DNA of 64,000 bases from an uncultured Clostridia bacterium (GTDB lineage Bacteria > Bacillota > Clostridia > Christensenellales > CAG-917), in contig CANQNC010000002.1 in NCBI GenBank assembly GCA_947625145.1, forward strand, positions 50,616-114,615. Reading direction: 5' to 3'. The notes under the pieces are model-generated. The model did not search any database. It saw only the letters and a program-made list of their open reading frames with translations, and was not told where the DNA came from. The translations under genes and the position numbers were made by a program. Below are positions 30,480 through 39,223 of this stretch, in pieces (position 1 is the first letter of the stretch; each line of letters begins with the position of its first letter).

Positions 30480-31724
30480 TCAGCGCCTGCCCAACTTTAT
30501 GTTGTCCTCGGTGCGACAGCGAAGGGAGGGGATGGGGTTTTCGGCGTGTTCCGCGCGGTAGTCCTGCCCCATGTTGTCGATATGCGCGCGTATGACCTGA
30601 TGACTTGCGACAAGTTTGTCGTTGGAGTTGACCGCCTTTTGATATTTGAAGAAGTCCGCGTCCGCGCCCAGCCTGTGCACGTCCACATAGTCCTCGCGGA
30701 GGGCGGTGTTTTCCACTGTTTCCGCGATCACTTTGCGTATATATCCCTCCTGCGGCGCGAAGTGCAGAAGCTCGGGGAAGTCGCCCGCGGGGATGACCTG
30801 TTGCCACTCCTTTTTGCCGTACTTTTTCAGGGCTTCGGCGGCGATGTGCAGATGGACGATCTCCTGCCTCAGGCACTGTTCCCAGATCTTCTTGACGTTT
30901 TTGTCCGTTTCGTCCTTCCAGCAGGAATAGTAGAGATAGCACTCGGTGTATTCATGGTTCAGCCAACATTCCAGCCAGCCCTCGTTTACGTCCATAAGCG
31001 AGCCGTACTGCGTGACGTGCTGTTCCTCCACCATGGCGATCTCCTGATACAGCCTGCGCCCGAGGTCGCTCTCGTAAAACGCGCACTGATTCATATAATA
31101 GTTCATTGTCTGCTGTTCGGCGGCGGTGATGATGGCAACGTCCAGCTTTGTGATGGGCGCGCACTTTTTGAAGTTGACGGGACGACGCACGTCGTCGTAG
31201 GGGTGGCGATGATGCGCGATCGTGGGGCGGGCGGGAGTGATCTCGGTGTAGCCGCCTACAAGCATATCCGACTTGATCCCGTGTTCGAGGTCAAGCAGAT
31301 CCGCGTATCTGTAAAGGTGGTCGAAGTCCTCCAACAGCGCAAAATCCAGCGCCGCTTTGACGTATTTGTCCGGCTCTCTCTGCGCAAGTATGGCGGTCAG
31401 CTCGACGGCGAGCTGTTCGTAGGCTATCGTGGTCTCCAAAACGCTCTCGTCCTTGGGTTTGAGGCAGGCGATGCGCTTTTGCTGTTGCTGTTCGCTTTTG
31501 CGCACAAACTCCAGTTGTCTGCGCAGATCGTTGTCCTTGCAGTGGCGGAAAAATTGATGGGAAAACCAAACCGCCTCGTATTCGGTGCCGTTCATCAAAA
31601 TGACGCGCGTTTTCGTAAATGGGTCCGCGCCGAGTTTTGAATAGCTTTCGGGGTAGATGGTTTTCCAATCCATAAACAGTTTTTCCGAATTTTCGGGGGT
31701 TTCGTTGAACGGATTGAACGACAT
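30480..31724 (-). CDS. Ferritin-like-superfamily protein with helical, Glu/His-rich motifs
   Basis: Motifs 'ALLEDFDHLYRYADLL' and 'AMVEEQHVTQYGSL ... LRQEIVHLHIAAEAL' resemble di-iron four-helix-bundle ligands. Start placed at MSFNPFN with an upstream aggagg RBS. Confidence 0.6.
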   Translation of the reverse strand: MSFNPFNETPENSEKLFMDWKTIYPESYSKLGADPFTKTRVILMNGTEYEAVWFSHQFFRHCKDNDLRRQLEFVRKSEQQQQKRIACLKPKDESVLETTIAYEQLAVELTAILAQREPDKYVKAALDFALLEDFDHLYRYADLLDLEHGIKSDMLVGGYTEITPARPTIAHHRHPYDDVRRPVNFKKCAPITKLDVAIITAAEQQTMNYYMNQCAFYESDLGRRLYQEIAMVEEQHVTQYGSLMDVNEGWLECWLNHEYTECYLYYSCWKDETDKNVKKIWEQCLRQEIVHLHIAAEALKKYGKKEWQQVIPAGDFPELLHFAPQEGYIRKVIAETVENTALREDYVDVHRLGADADFFKYQKAVNSNDKLVASHQVIRAHIDNMGQDYRAEHAENPIPSLRCRTEDNIKLGRR

Positions 31725-31878
31725 ATTTGTCCTCCTTTTTGTGATGCTTAGATTATTGACCCAAGCTCCGCTTTTATTCCGCTTCCGCAAGGAAATATTT
31801 TCGAGACGGCAATTTGTGTGTTGCAAAGTCGCACTCGCTGTGCTAAACTGTTATATATATGGAATAAGGAGAAAGGTT

Positions 31879-32967
31879 ATGAAACAATATCCCGAGTATA
31901 TAGCGGATACTCGCGTTCCCGTCCCGACCCCCGAGCATATCGTGGAGGACGGCAAAGTGCATTTCGGCACGTTCGACGCGCCTTTCAAGGATCTCAATCT
32001 TCTCGACGCGGACAAGCCCTGCGGCAAACGCATGCCCGATTGCATGAAGCGCGGTCGCCTCACCGAGTGGGAGGCCTTCGAGGTGTATATGGATGAGGGC
32101 GCCCTCATCAGCGCGGTCTATAAGATCGGGATGATCTGCTTCTCCATCTTCGTCTGGTACGACAAGGCGGAGGACAAGATCTACAGCTGGCGCAATATCG
32201 CCCCGAAAAAGAAGGTCAAAGTCGCCTCTCAGCTTGTGGACGACTATTGCTATTGCAAGACCAAGCACAGCGAATATCGCATCAACAACGACTTCTTGAA
32301 CGGCAAAGCGGACGCCAAAGGCTACACCAAGGGCAAGAACGGGGAGTTTTCCATCGAGATGCAGTTCGAGCGCGTCTCTCCCCTCGCAAACGGCGTTATG
32401 CCCCTCGCAAAAAACAAGGACGGTAGCTTCCGCAACGCCCTGTACAGCGAAAAGGACTTCTTCAAAGCCACGGGTTGCATAACCCTCAACGGCAAGGCGT
32501 ACACCACAAACGAGCGCTCGGTCGGCATAATCGACGACCACAAGGGCTATTATCCCTTCCATGCGCACTACGATTGGCTCACCGCAATGGGCAGGATAGA
32601 CATAGACGGGGAGGATAGCCTGTTCGCTTTCAACCTCACGCGCAATCAGTCCGTGGATCAGGACCACTACAACGAAAACGTGATCTGGCTGAAAGGGGAG
32701 TCCTATCCCATGCCCCCCGTCACGTTCGAGCATAAAAACGGCAAGAAAAAAGCCGACGAGTGGCACGTCCGCGACGAGCACGGCAAAGTGGACATCACGT
32801 TCAAGATCAAAAAAGTGTTCTATATGCCCATTCACGCCCTCGTCATTGACTGCTATTACGCGCTTCCGTTCGGCTATATCTCGGGCTATGTCACCGACAC
32901 AAACGGCAAACGCTACACAGTCGACGGCATGCTGGGCATCGGCGAGGACAAAACCACAAGAATGTGA
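31879..32967 (+). CDS. DUF2804-like protein
   Basis: Start MKQYPEYIADTR preceded by 'aaggagaaagg'. The translation carries DUF2804-like features, e.g. 'LNLTRNQSVDQDHYNENVIW'-type segment and a C-terminal 'FGYISGYVTDTNGKRYTVDGMLGIGEDKTTRM'. Confidence 0.7.
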   Translation: MKQYPEYIADTRVPVPTPEHIVEDGKVHFGTFDAPFKDLNLLDADKPCGKRMPDCMKRGRLTEWEAFEVYMDEGALISAVYKIGMICFSIFVWYDKAEDKIYSWRNIAPKKKVKVASQLVDDYCYCKTKHSEYRINNDFLNGKADAKGYTKGKNGEFSIEMQFERVSPLANGVMPLAKNKDGSFRNALYSEKDFFKATGCITLNGKAYTTNERSVGIIDDHKGYYPFHAHYDWLTAMGRIDIDGEDSLFAFNLTRNQSVDQDHYNENVIWLKGESYPMPPVTFEHKNGKKKADEWHVRDEHGKVDITFKIKKVFYMPIHALVIDCYYALPFGYISGYVTDTNGKRYTVDGMLGIGEDKTTRM

Positions 32968-33003
32968 TCTTTTTACCCTTACAAAAGGGCGTCGCAAAAC
33001 ATG

Positions 33004-33032
33004 AAAGCGGTTTGCTCGGCAAGCCGCTTTTC
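33004..33032 (+). terminator. Intrinsic terminator after the DUF2804-like gene
   Basis: aaagcggtttgctcggcaagccgctttt: hairpin plus T-run. Confidence 0.7.
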
Positions 33033-33158
33033 AAATCGCCACCTCGCAAATTCGCAAAATTTCCCCGTAACCTAAAATGTTTTGCCAAATTGCGCTCCCG
33101 TTTGACAATCCTCAAAAAAGTGGTATACTATTGTTGAAAAATTTCGGAGGTGTAAACT

Positions 33159-33353
33159 ATGATTTCAAAAGATATGCTGATCGTTGACATTCTCGAACAG
33201 GGCGATTCCGAAAAACTCGCCGAAGTCCTTATGGAAAGCGGTATGCATTGCCTGCATTGCGCCCTCGCTCACGGCGAAACGCTCGAGCAAGCCGCCGCGG
33301 TGCATGGGATAGACGTGGATGAGTTGGTCTCCAAACTCAACTCCGTCCTGTAA
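33159..33353 (+). CDS. DUF1858 domain protein
   Basis: MISKDMLIVDILEQGDSEKLAEVLMESGMHCLHCALAHGETLEQAAAVHGIDVDELVSKLNSVL matches the DUF1858 pattern with the CxxC-like 'HCLHC' signature. Confidence 0.85.
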   Translation: MISKDMLIVDILEQGDSEKLAEVLMESGMHCLHCALAHGETLEQAAAVHGIDVDELVSKLNSVL

Positions 33354-33477
33354 AACCGCACTATTTGACGCTATGCGTTGTCAACAGCCCTATCCCTCGC
33401 CGTCGTGTACTTCATGTACACTAGGCGGCTCGTGATAGGGCTGTTTCCTAGCCTAGCATTCAAATATTGCGGTTTTA
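33351..33477. repeat. Palindromic intergenic element, copy A (127 bp)
   Basis: Imperfect terminal inverted repeats TAAAACCGCACTATTTGACGCTA / TAGCATTCAAATATTGCGGTTTTA. Inner perfect stem ACAGCCCTATC/GATAGGGCTGT (33384-33394/33434-33444). Core hairpin GTGTAC-TTCAT-GTACAC. Confidence 0.85.
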
Positions 33478-33711
33478 CCTTTCACTATTATATTTACGTT
33501 GACATCATATCCTCTCCACTCGCACTATTTGACGCTAGGGGTTTAACTTTATTAAAACGTTTCAGTTTGTGAGGGATTTTCGTATCCGCTTAAAAAGCTA
33601 AATATTTTCATTGTGTGGATTTAATTTTGACGTTTTGATTTTCACTTTTTGGGGTTGCACTTATAAATGTATCCGCATTTATTCGCTCAAAAACCACATA
33701 AATATATTATG

Positions 33712-33815
33712 TAAAACGGCGATATTGAGATGAAGAGCAAGGAAAAGCCCATTTTGCGAACCGCCAAATGTACACTTAGTACATGACTTGGCAGACGAGA
33801 GTTGTTCGCCCGTAT
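33712..33815. repeat. Palindromic intergenic element, copy B (degenerate right end)
   Basis: Left end TAAAACGGC. Shares GATGAAGAGCAAGGAA and the 34-bp core GCCAAATGTACACTTAGTACATGACTTGGCAGAC with copy C, then TTCGCCCGTA. No matching right terminal arm. Confidence 0.7.
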
Positions 33816-33831
33816 CAATAATAATATATTT

Positions 33832-33855
33832 GTAAAACCGCAATATTTGGATGCT
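33832..33855. repeat. Orphan terminal arm of the same element family
   Basis: TAAAACCGCAATATTTGGATGCTA is the near-perfect reverse complement of the right arm of copy A (33454-33477). Confidence 0.7.
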
Positions 33856-33929
33856 AGTTGGTTATAACGCATAGCGCCGCGTGTGAGGGGATAAGGTATG
33901 ATGATACAAAATCAAAATATAAGGACGTG

Positions 33930-34057
33930 TAAAACCGCCTGTACGGGATGAAGAGCAAGGAAGCGCCCCCTGAATGACAAGCCAAATGTACACTTAGTAC
34001 ATGACTTGGCAGACAGGGGGGCGCTGACGCAGCTATTCGCCCGTACAGGCGGTTTTA
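33930..34057. repeat. Palindromic intergenic element, copy C (128 bp, intact)
   Basis: Perfect 18-bp terminal inverted repeat TAAAACCGCCTGTACGGG (33930-33947) / CCCGTACAGGCGGTTTTA (34040-34057). Inner stem AGCGCCCCCTG/CAGGGGGGCGCT. Core hairpin GCCAA..ATGTAC-ACTTA-GTACAT..TTGGC. Confidence 0.9.
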
Positions 34058-34918
34058 CCTGAAGAGTTTGAGGGTGTGGGAAATAACGGACCCCTCAATA
34101 AACTCCGCGCCGAAGATCTCGCCGTCCGCTTCGAAGCGGCTGTCATCCAGCACTTCTATGCGCACGGTTTTGCCCTCGAAAACCTCTGTGTAGTCCTTTT
34201 TCACATGCTTTGCGGAGAGGAAGCCGGGGAGCTCGATGGGGATACGGCTCTTTTTCATCTCGTTGACCACGACTATGCTCAGCTTGCCGTCGTCCACAAC
34301 GCCGCCCGGGCAGATGGGGATCCCGCCGCCGATGCTTTTGCCGTTGCCGATGCCTATCATAAACACGCTTCTTTCCATTGGCTCGCCGTCGTCTATCGTA
34401 AGGCGCAATTTGTGCCACTTCGGATGCGCCAGCACATAGAACAGCGCAAGATAATATCCTATCTTTCCGCCGCCCTTTTCGGCGTGCCGCAAAAGGACAT
34501 CCACGTCCATTCCCGCGCCCAGCACGTTCAGACAGCGGCGGTCGTTGAGCTGTATGAAGTCCACATACTGTTCGTTGCCTTTCAAAATCAGCTCCACCGC
34601 TTTTTTCACGTCCTTCGGGTGCCCCGAGGCTGTCACAAAGTCGTTGCCCGTGCCGCAGGGGATAAGCCCCATCGTGACGTTTTCAAAGTTCTGTATGCCG
34701 TTCAAGACCTCGTTGAACGAGCCGTCCCCGCCAAGCACAAGCAGTTTGACGTCGGGGGAGGCGGAAAGCTCCTTCGCGATTTCGGTCGCGTGACCTTTGC
34801 GCTCGGTTTTGTGCACTTCGTAGGTCGCTCCCGCTTCGGCGAGCATGCGCTCCACCACCTTCAAAGCCTTCAGACTTTTGCCTTTGCCGCCCATTGGATT
34901 TACGATAATATGATACAT
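34055..34918 (-). CDS. YegS/diacylglycerol-kinase-family lipid kinase
   Basis: 'IVNPMGGKGKS', 'LLVLGGDGSFNEVLNGI' and 'GLIPCGTGNDFV' are the hallmark DAGK catalytic-domain motifs. Confidence 0.9.
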   Translation of the reverse strand: MYHIIVNPMGGKGKSLKALKVVERMLAEAGATYEVHKTERKGHATEIAKELSASPDVKLLVLGGDGSFNEVLNGIQNFENVTMGLIPCGTGNDFVTASGHPKDVKKAVELILKGNEQYVDFIQLNDRRCLNVLGAGMDVDVLLRHAEKGGGKIGYYLALFYVLAHPKWHKLRLTIDDGEPMERSVFMIGIGNGKSIGGGIPICPGGVVDDGKLSIVVVNEMKKSRIPIELPGFLSAKHVKKDYTEVFEGKTVRIEVLDDSRFEADGEIFGAEFIEGSVISHTLKLFR

Positions 34919-34986
34919 ATCCTCTCTCCGAGATTTTCTTTTTCCATTTTAGAACAGCGAGGGGCGGATTGTCAACTCAAAAGCAA

Positions 34987-35013
34987 AAATATCGGACACA
35001 ATGTCCGATATTT
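34987..35013. promoter_or_regulatory. Perfect 12-bp inverted repeat between divergent promoters (candidate operator)
   Basis: AAATATCGGACA-CAA-TGTCCGATATTT. It lies just upstream of a minus-strand TTGACA (34971-34976 on +) and 50 bp upstream of the plus-strand promoter. Confidence 0.6.
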
Positions 35014-35063
35014 CGTCCGCAATTCGTACATCACGGGCGCGGCGCACGCGAGAGGGGGCGCGC

Positions 35064-35092
35064 TTGACAGAAAATCGCCGCAATGATAATAT
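35064..35092 (+). promoter_or_regulatory. Sigma-A-like promoter of the 1286-aa lipoprotein gene
   Basis: TTGACA, 17 bp, TAATAT. Confidence 0.7.
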
Positions 35093-35205
35093 ATTATTAC
35101 GCATAATACATATACCGTTCATGCGCGCATGGCGCATGCGCGTTTACACTCGCATGGCGCGCGTTGTTTGTTCGGGGCGGAACACGCCTCGCATAGGAGG
35201 AGACG

Positions 35206-38200
35206 GTGAAGAAGAAAACTTGGCTGATATGTCTTTCGATCGCGGCGGTTGCCGTTTTGGCGGCGACGCTTTTCGGTTGCAATTTCGGCGGCGGCACACA
35301 GAACAACAAAAACAATCCCGTCACGCTGTCGGGTCTGACCTTTCCGGGCAACTACAACGACGGGTGGGTCCTTGAGGGCGACACTCTCAAAAAGACCTTT
35401 CCCTACACGGGGGAGGAGATCAGGCCCTTCGACTTTTACAAGATCAGAGTGGGCGGCAAGGACAGCGGGTTTACGCTGAGCTACGCCGACAACGTGGAAG
35501 TGGGCAAGGCGTCCTGCACGCTGAAGATGAACGAGGGAGAATTCTTTTCGGGAAGCGTGACCTTTTATTTCAACATAACAAAGGGCGAGGCGGTCGCGCA
35601 AAACAAGGAGCAACTGCTTGCGTTTTTGCAAAACGATTCCTACGATCTTGTCCTCGTCGAGGGCGAGTTGGACATGCAGGGCGAGGATCTGATCGTGCCC
35701 GAGGGAAAGAGAGTCAGGCTTCGCGAGGGCTACGTGAAGGGCGTAACGCGCTATGGCTACGGCGTCTTGAACAGCCTAGACGATCTGACCGTAAACGGCG
35801 CCCTCGAAGTTTCGGATTGGGGCAGGCTGTTTGTGCTTGGGAAGTTGACTGTAAACGGCGAGTTCAAAATGGACGGCGCGAGCTTCCCGCAGGACGCGAA
35901 AGTGGAGATAGACGGCGAGACGGAAAACAACGGCATTGTCGAATTGGGCGCAAGCGCGAGCATGTACGCCTGTGAGTTTGTCAACAACGGCAAAGTTTCG
36001 GGCATAGATGGCTACGGCGCGGGCAAGCTGTACGTCACGGACAAGGGCTTGGACGGGACGGACATCGCGGACGTCAGAGTTTTCGTGAGACAGCAACTGA
36101 CCGAGGACAAAATTGTGCTTGCGAACAGCTACGCGATCTATCGTCAAGGCACCGAGGTCTACGAATGCGGCGTGAGGGGCATACTGGACCCCGACGATCA
36201 TCAAATCACCTCGGGCTATTCCGTGGACTATGAGGACAACACGCGCGCGGGGACGGCGTACGTCCGCGTCGTGATGGACAAGCACAACGCCTATTATCAC
36301 GGCGAGTGCAAAAAGGCCTTTGAAATCAGACAGGGGGAGTGCTCTGTCGCCGATTACAACGAACTTAAAGCGTGCGTGGAGAGCGGCAACTACAACAAGT
36401 ACACCGCGACGGGCGACATAAACATGCCTGCGGGAGAGGAGTTGACCATAGCGGCGGGCGCGCAACTCATAACGGACCACGACTTGGATTTGAGCGGCAA
36501 GCTGATTTTGAACGGCGTCGTCGCATATTCCGACGTGCGCGGGGATATGACGGTCATGATTTGGACGAGCGGGACCGCGGAAGTGGGGCAAAGCGGCTCT
36601 CTGACCGCGCGGACTCTCATTGTAAACGGCACGCTTGACAATTCGGGAAGAGTGACGGGAACATATGACGCGCAATTCGGGAAGGACAGCCGCATAGTCA
36701 ACGGGGAGAGCGGAAGCATAACTCTTACGCGAGGCACGAGCTATGCGAAGGAAACGTATTTTGACTTCAGGGGCTTCAACGTGGAAAACGACGGCGAGAT
36801 AACGCTGAAAGGCAATTCCCTCATAAAATCCGTTTCGCCCGACTGCAAACTCGGCACAATAGACAACTCGAGCGGGCATATTTACAGCGACGTCCCCCTG
36901 CCCATGCAAGGCGACGAGATAAAAAACGTCACGATCAAGAGGACGCTGACCGAAGAGGATATCATATTGGACGACCTGTATTATACGGGAGCCAACATCA
37001 ATCTGGAAGAAAAGGCGTCCTTTAAGGACGTCGAGCGCGACCAAATCAAAGACTTTTTCGACATCGGCTACGCCGAACAGAACCACGCGACCGCAGGCAG
37101 GCATACGGCGACGATCACTGTCACAAAAGAGCTTTGTCCCTATCTCAAATCAAGCGAATTGCAGTTTACGTTCGAGGTCAAGCGCGGCACTTTGGAAACA
37201 AGCAACGGCATAAGCGTTTGGTCCGCCGTACGGGACAGCGCAAATTGGGAGAGAGTGGTGCTTGTCGGAGACGCAACATACAGCGCGGATAGCTTGAGCA
37301 ACATGCTCACGATCGCGCAGGACGTCACGCTGGACCTCAACGGCTTCAGGCTTACGCTTTTGACGACGGCGGGGTTTGTCTCCATAAACATAGACGGAAC
37401 GCTTGTCAGCGGAAAGGACGGGACGGACGGAACGGACGTCGGCTTGGACATCCGCGTAAACATGCGGATAGATTTGAACATAAACGGAAAGTTTGAAAAC
37501 AAAGGCGCCGTCATTCTCAGCACAAACAACGAGGTCCGCGTGACGGGGGACGGCGAATTTGTCAACGACGGCTGTGTGTACACGGTTGAAGCCATAGACC
37601 GCGACCTCTCGGGCAGAGTTTTCAAAAGGGCTGTGCTGACAAAGGATATTGTGAGCGTCAGCGGAAAGCAGTTTGAATACAACGCGCAGGCGATCGCTCC
37701 CGACGTCTTTGTGCAGGGGAAGGAAGAGAGCTACGACGTCAAGCAATTCGAGGACAGGTTCGAGCTTTTGTTCAGGAACAACCTGCGCCACAGCGAGGGC
37801 GCGTCCCTCAAGCCCACGTTCACGCTGAAAGTGCTGGACGAGCTTGACGAGGAGTTTTACGGCTCGTATTCGGACACGTTCGAGATCTTGCGAGGGATAG
37901 CGAACGTAAACTCCGCGGAAGCTCTCGAGGCGGCGATACAGGACGACGGCTACAAGGCGTACAGGGTGTCGGACATGATCCGTTTGACAAAAAATCTGAC
38001 CATTCCCAACGACAAGACTTTGATCGTCCTTGGCGACTCCATAGGGAACAACGGCAAAAACTTCACGATCACGTTTGCCGAAAACGCCTATCTCAAATTT
38101 GAGATCCGTGACAATTATTCAAGCGCGGACACGAACAAATTCTTCTATTTGGCGGACTATATCGAGTTTTATCGCGACCTTTCGTATTTCACGTTGGAGG

Positions 38201-39066
38201 CGGAAAAGATCACAAACACGGCGCACTGCTTCAAGTGGGAAGGCGGGATCAGAGACGAAGTGACGATCGACTTAAACGGCCACAAGATAGACAGAATGAT
38301 CGTCTCAAACGCGGTTATGTACACCATGCGCTATTACACAGTCAACATTTGCGATTCGAGCGAAACGGGCGAGGACGGAAACAAACAGGGGAGCATAGGC
38401 CTGTACGATTCCGCCGAATACGGCTTGCAATTGTCCGCGCAAAACACAAACGTTGACTCGAACGCCAACTACAACAAAAATTCCACGCTCACCGTTAACC
38501 TCGACGACGTCACCGTGCATGGCGTCAAGATAAACGATCACGTGTCCGTGCACGCGACGGGTTGCACCATATCCAAACAGTTCACGCTTGCAAAACAACG
38601 TCCGTCGTACGGCGCCTTCGACGACGATTGCGAGATCGTCGCGGCGATTTGCTGTATTGCGGAAAACTCGAACAGCTCTTTTGCGGATTGCCTCATCGAG
38701 GGACCCGTAGGGCTGTATCTTGCCAACAACAAAGACGTCGAACCCTCCTCTCAGACCAACGTCAGAGCGTCAAACTTTACGCTGACGGGCTGCACCATAA
38801 GGGGCGGCGGCGAGTACAAGGCGGTGGGAAGAGTCAAAGAGGCAAACGCCACCAATCAACACTTGTATCAAGGCGGCGGAAGCGCGATCTGCGTGTACTC
38901 CTACACAACCAACGCGCACATTCATCCCATGATAAGCGTTTCGGGTTGCGTGCTTTCATCCGAAAACGGCTATTGCGCGGAAGTCAACGTCCCCTATTCC
39001 GACAAGGTGGAGCTAATGGCCGACAACGCCTACGAGCCTTCGGAAAAACAATATCACAAAGTTTGA
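35206..39066 (+). CDS. Modular surface lipoprotein (1286 aa), Ig-like plus beta-helix-like repeats
   Basis: MKKKTWLICLSIAAVAVLAATLFGC is a lipoprotein signal with lipobox LFGC. GTG start with upstream 'aggagg'. Four degenerate ~240-aa repeats. The C-terminus has right-handed-beta-helix-like 'LTGCTIRGGGEY' segments. Confidence 0.85.
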   Translation: MKKKTWLICLSIAAVAVLAATLFGCNFGGGTQNNKNNPVTLSGLTFPGNYNDGWVLEGDTLKKTFPYTGEEIRPFDFYKIRVGGKDSGFTLSYADNVEVGKASCTLKMNEGEFFSGSVTFYFNITKGEAVAQNKEQLLAFLQNDSYDLVLVEGELDMQGEDLIVPEGKRVRLREGYVKGVTRYGYGVLNSLDDLTVNGALEVSDWGRLFVLGKLTVNGEFKMDGASFPQDAKVEIDGETENNGIVELGASASMYACEFVNNGKVSGIDGYGAGKLYVTDKGLDGTDIADVRVFVRQQLTEDKIVLANSYAIYRQGTEVYECGVRGILDPDDHQITSGYSVDYEDNTRAGTAYVRVVMDKHNAYYHGECKKAFEIRQGECSVADYNELKACVESGNYNKYTATGDINMPAGEELTIAAGAQLITDHDLDLSGKLILNGVVAYSDVRGDMTVMIWTSGTAEVGQSGSLTARTLIVNGTLDNSGRVTGTYDAQFGKDSRIVNGESGSITLTRGTSYAKETYFDFRGFNVENDGEITLKGNSLIKSVSPDCKLGTIDNSSGHIYSDVPLPMQGDEIKNVTIKRTLTEEDIILDDLYYTGANINLEEKASFKDVERDQIKDFFDIGYAEQNHATAGRHTATITVTKELCPYLKSSELQFTFEVKRGTLETSNGISVWSAVRDSANWERVVLVGDATYSADSLSNMLTIAQDVTLDLNGFRLTLLTTAGFVSINIDGTLVSGKDGTDGTDVGLDIRVNMRIDLNINGKFENKGAVILSTNNEVRVTGDGEFVNDGCVYTVEAIDRDLSGRVFKRAVLTKDIVSVSGKQFEYNAQAIAPDVFVQGKEESYDVKQFEDRFELLFRNNLRHSEGASLKPTFTLKVLDELDEEFYGSYSDTFEILRGIANVNSAEALEAAIQDDGYKAYRVSDMIRLTKNLTIPNDKTLIVLGDSIGNNGKNFTITFAENAYLKFEIRDNYSSADTNKFFYLADYIEFYRDLSYFTLEAEKITNTAHCFKWEGGIRDEVTIDLNGHKIDRMIVSNAVMYTMRYYTVNICDSSETGEDGNKQGSIGLYDSAEYGLQLSAQNTNVDSNANYNKNSTLTVNLDDVTVHGVKINDHVSVHATGCTISKQFTLAKQRPSYGAFDDDCEIVAAICCIAENSNSSFADCLIEGPVGLYLANNKDVEPSSQTNVRASNFTLTGCTIRGGGEYKAVGRVKEANATNQHLYQGGGSAICVYSYTTNAHIHPMISVSGCVLSSENGYCAEVNVPYSDKVELMADNAYEPSEKQYHKV

Positions 39067-39116
39067 GCCGCCCAAAACGCGGCGTATAAAAGCGCGTGCG
39101 ACTGCTCGGGACAAGC

Positions 39117-39146
39117 AAAGCGATTTGGAAGTTCCAAACCGCTTTT
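39117..39146 (+). terminator. Intrinsic terminator
   Basis: AAAGCGATTTGGAA-G-TTCCAAACCGCTTTT hairpin with T-run. Confidence 0.7.
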
Positions 39147-39223
39147 ATGCGCAAAAAATCCGAAAAAGATAATGAGTTTTGCCTTTTGACGTTCGCAAGA
39201 GGGCGAAGCGTTTGTCGTCCGTG

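Noticed and set aside
30417-31640. 407-aa plus-strand ORF opposite the ferritin-like gene
   Set aside because: Starts at the terminator of the giant gene and is antisense to a more plausible CDS with an RBS.
33351-34057. Possible CRISPR array from the repeated intergenic sequences
   Set aside because: Only three irregularly spaced, palindromic, partly inverted copies; no uniform repeat/spacer pattern and no cas genes in the window.
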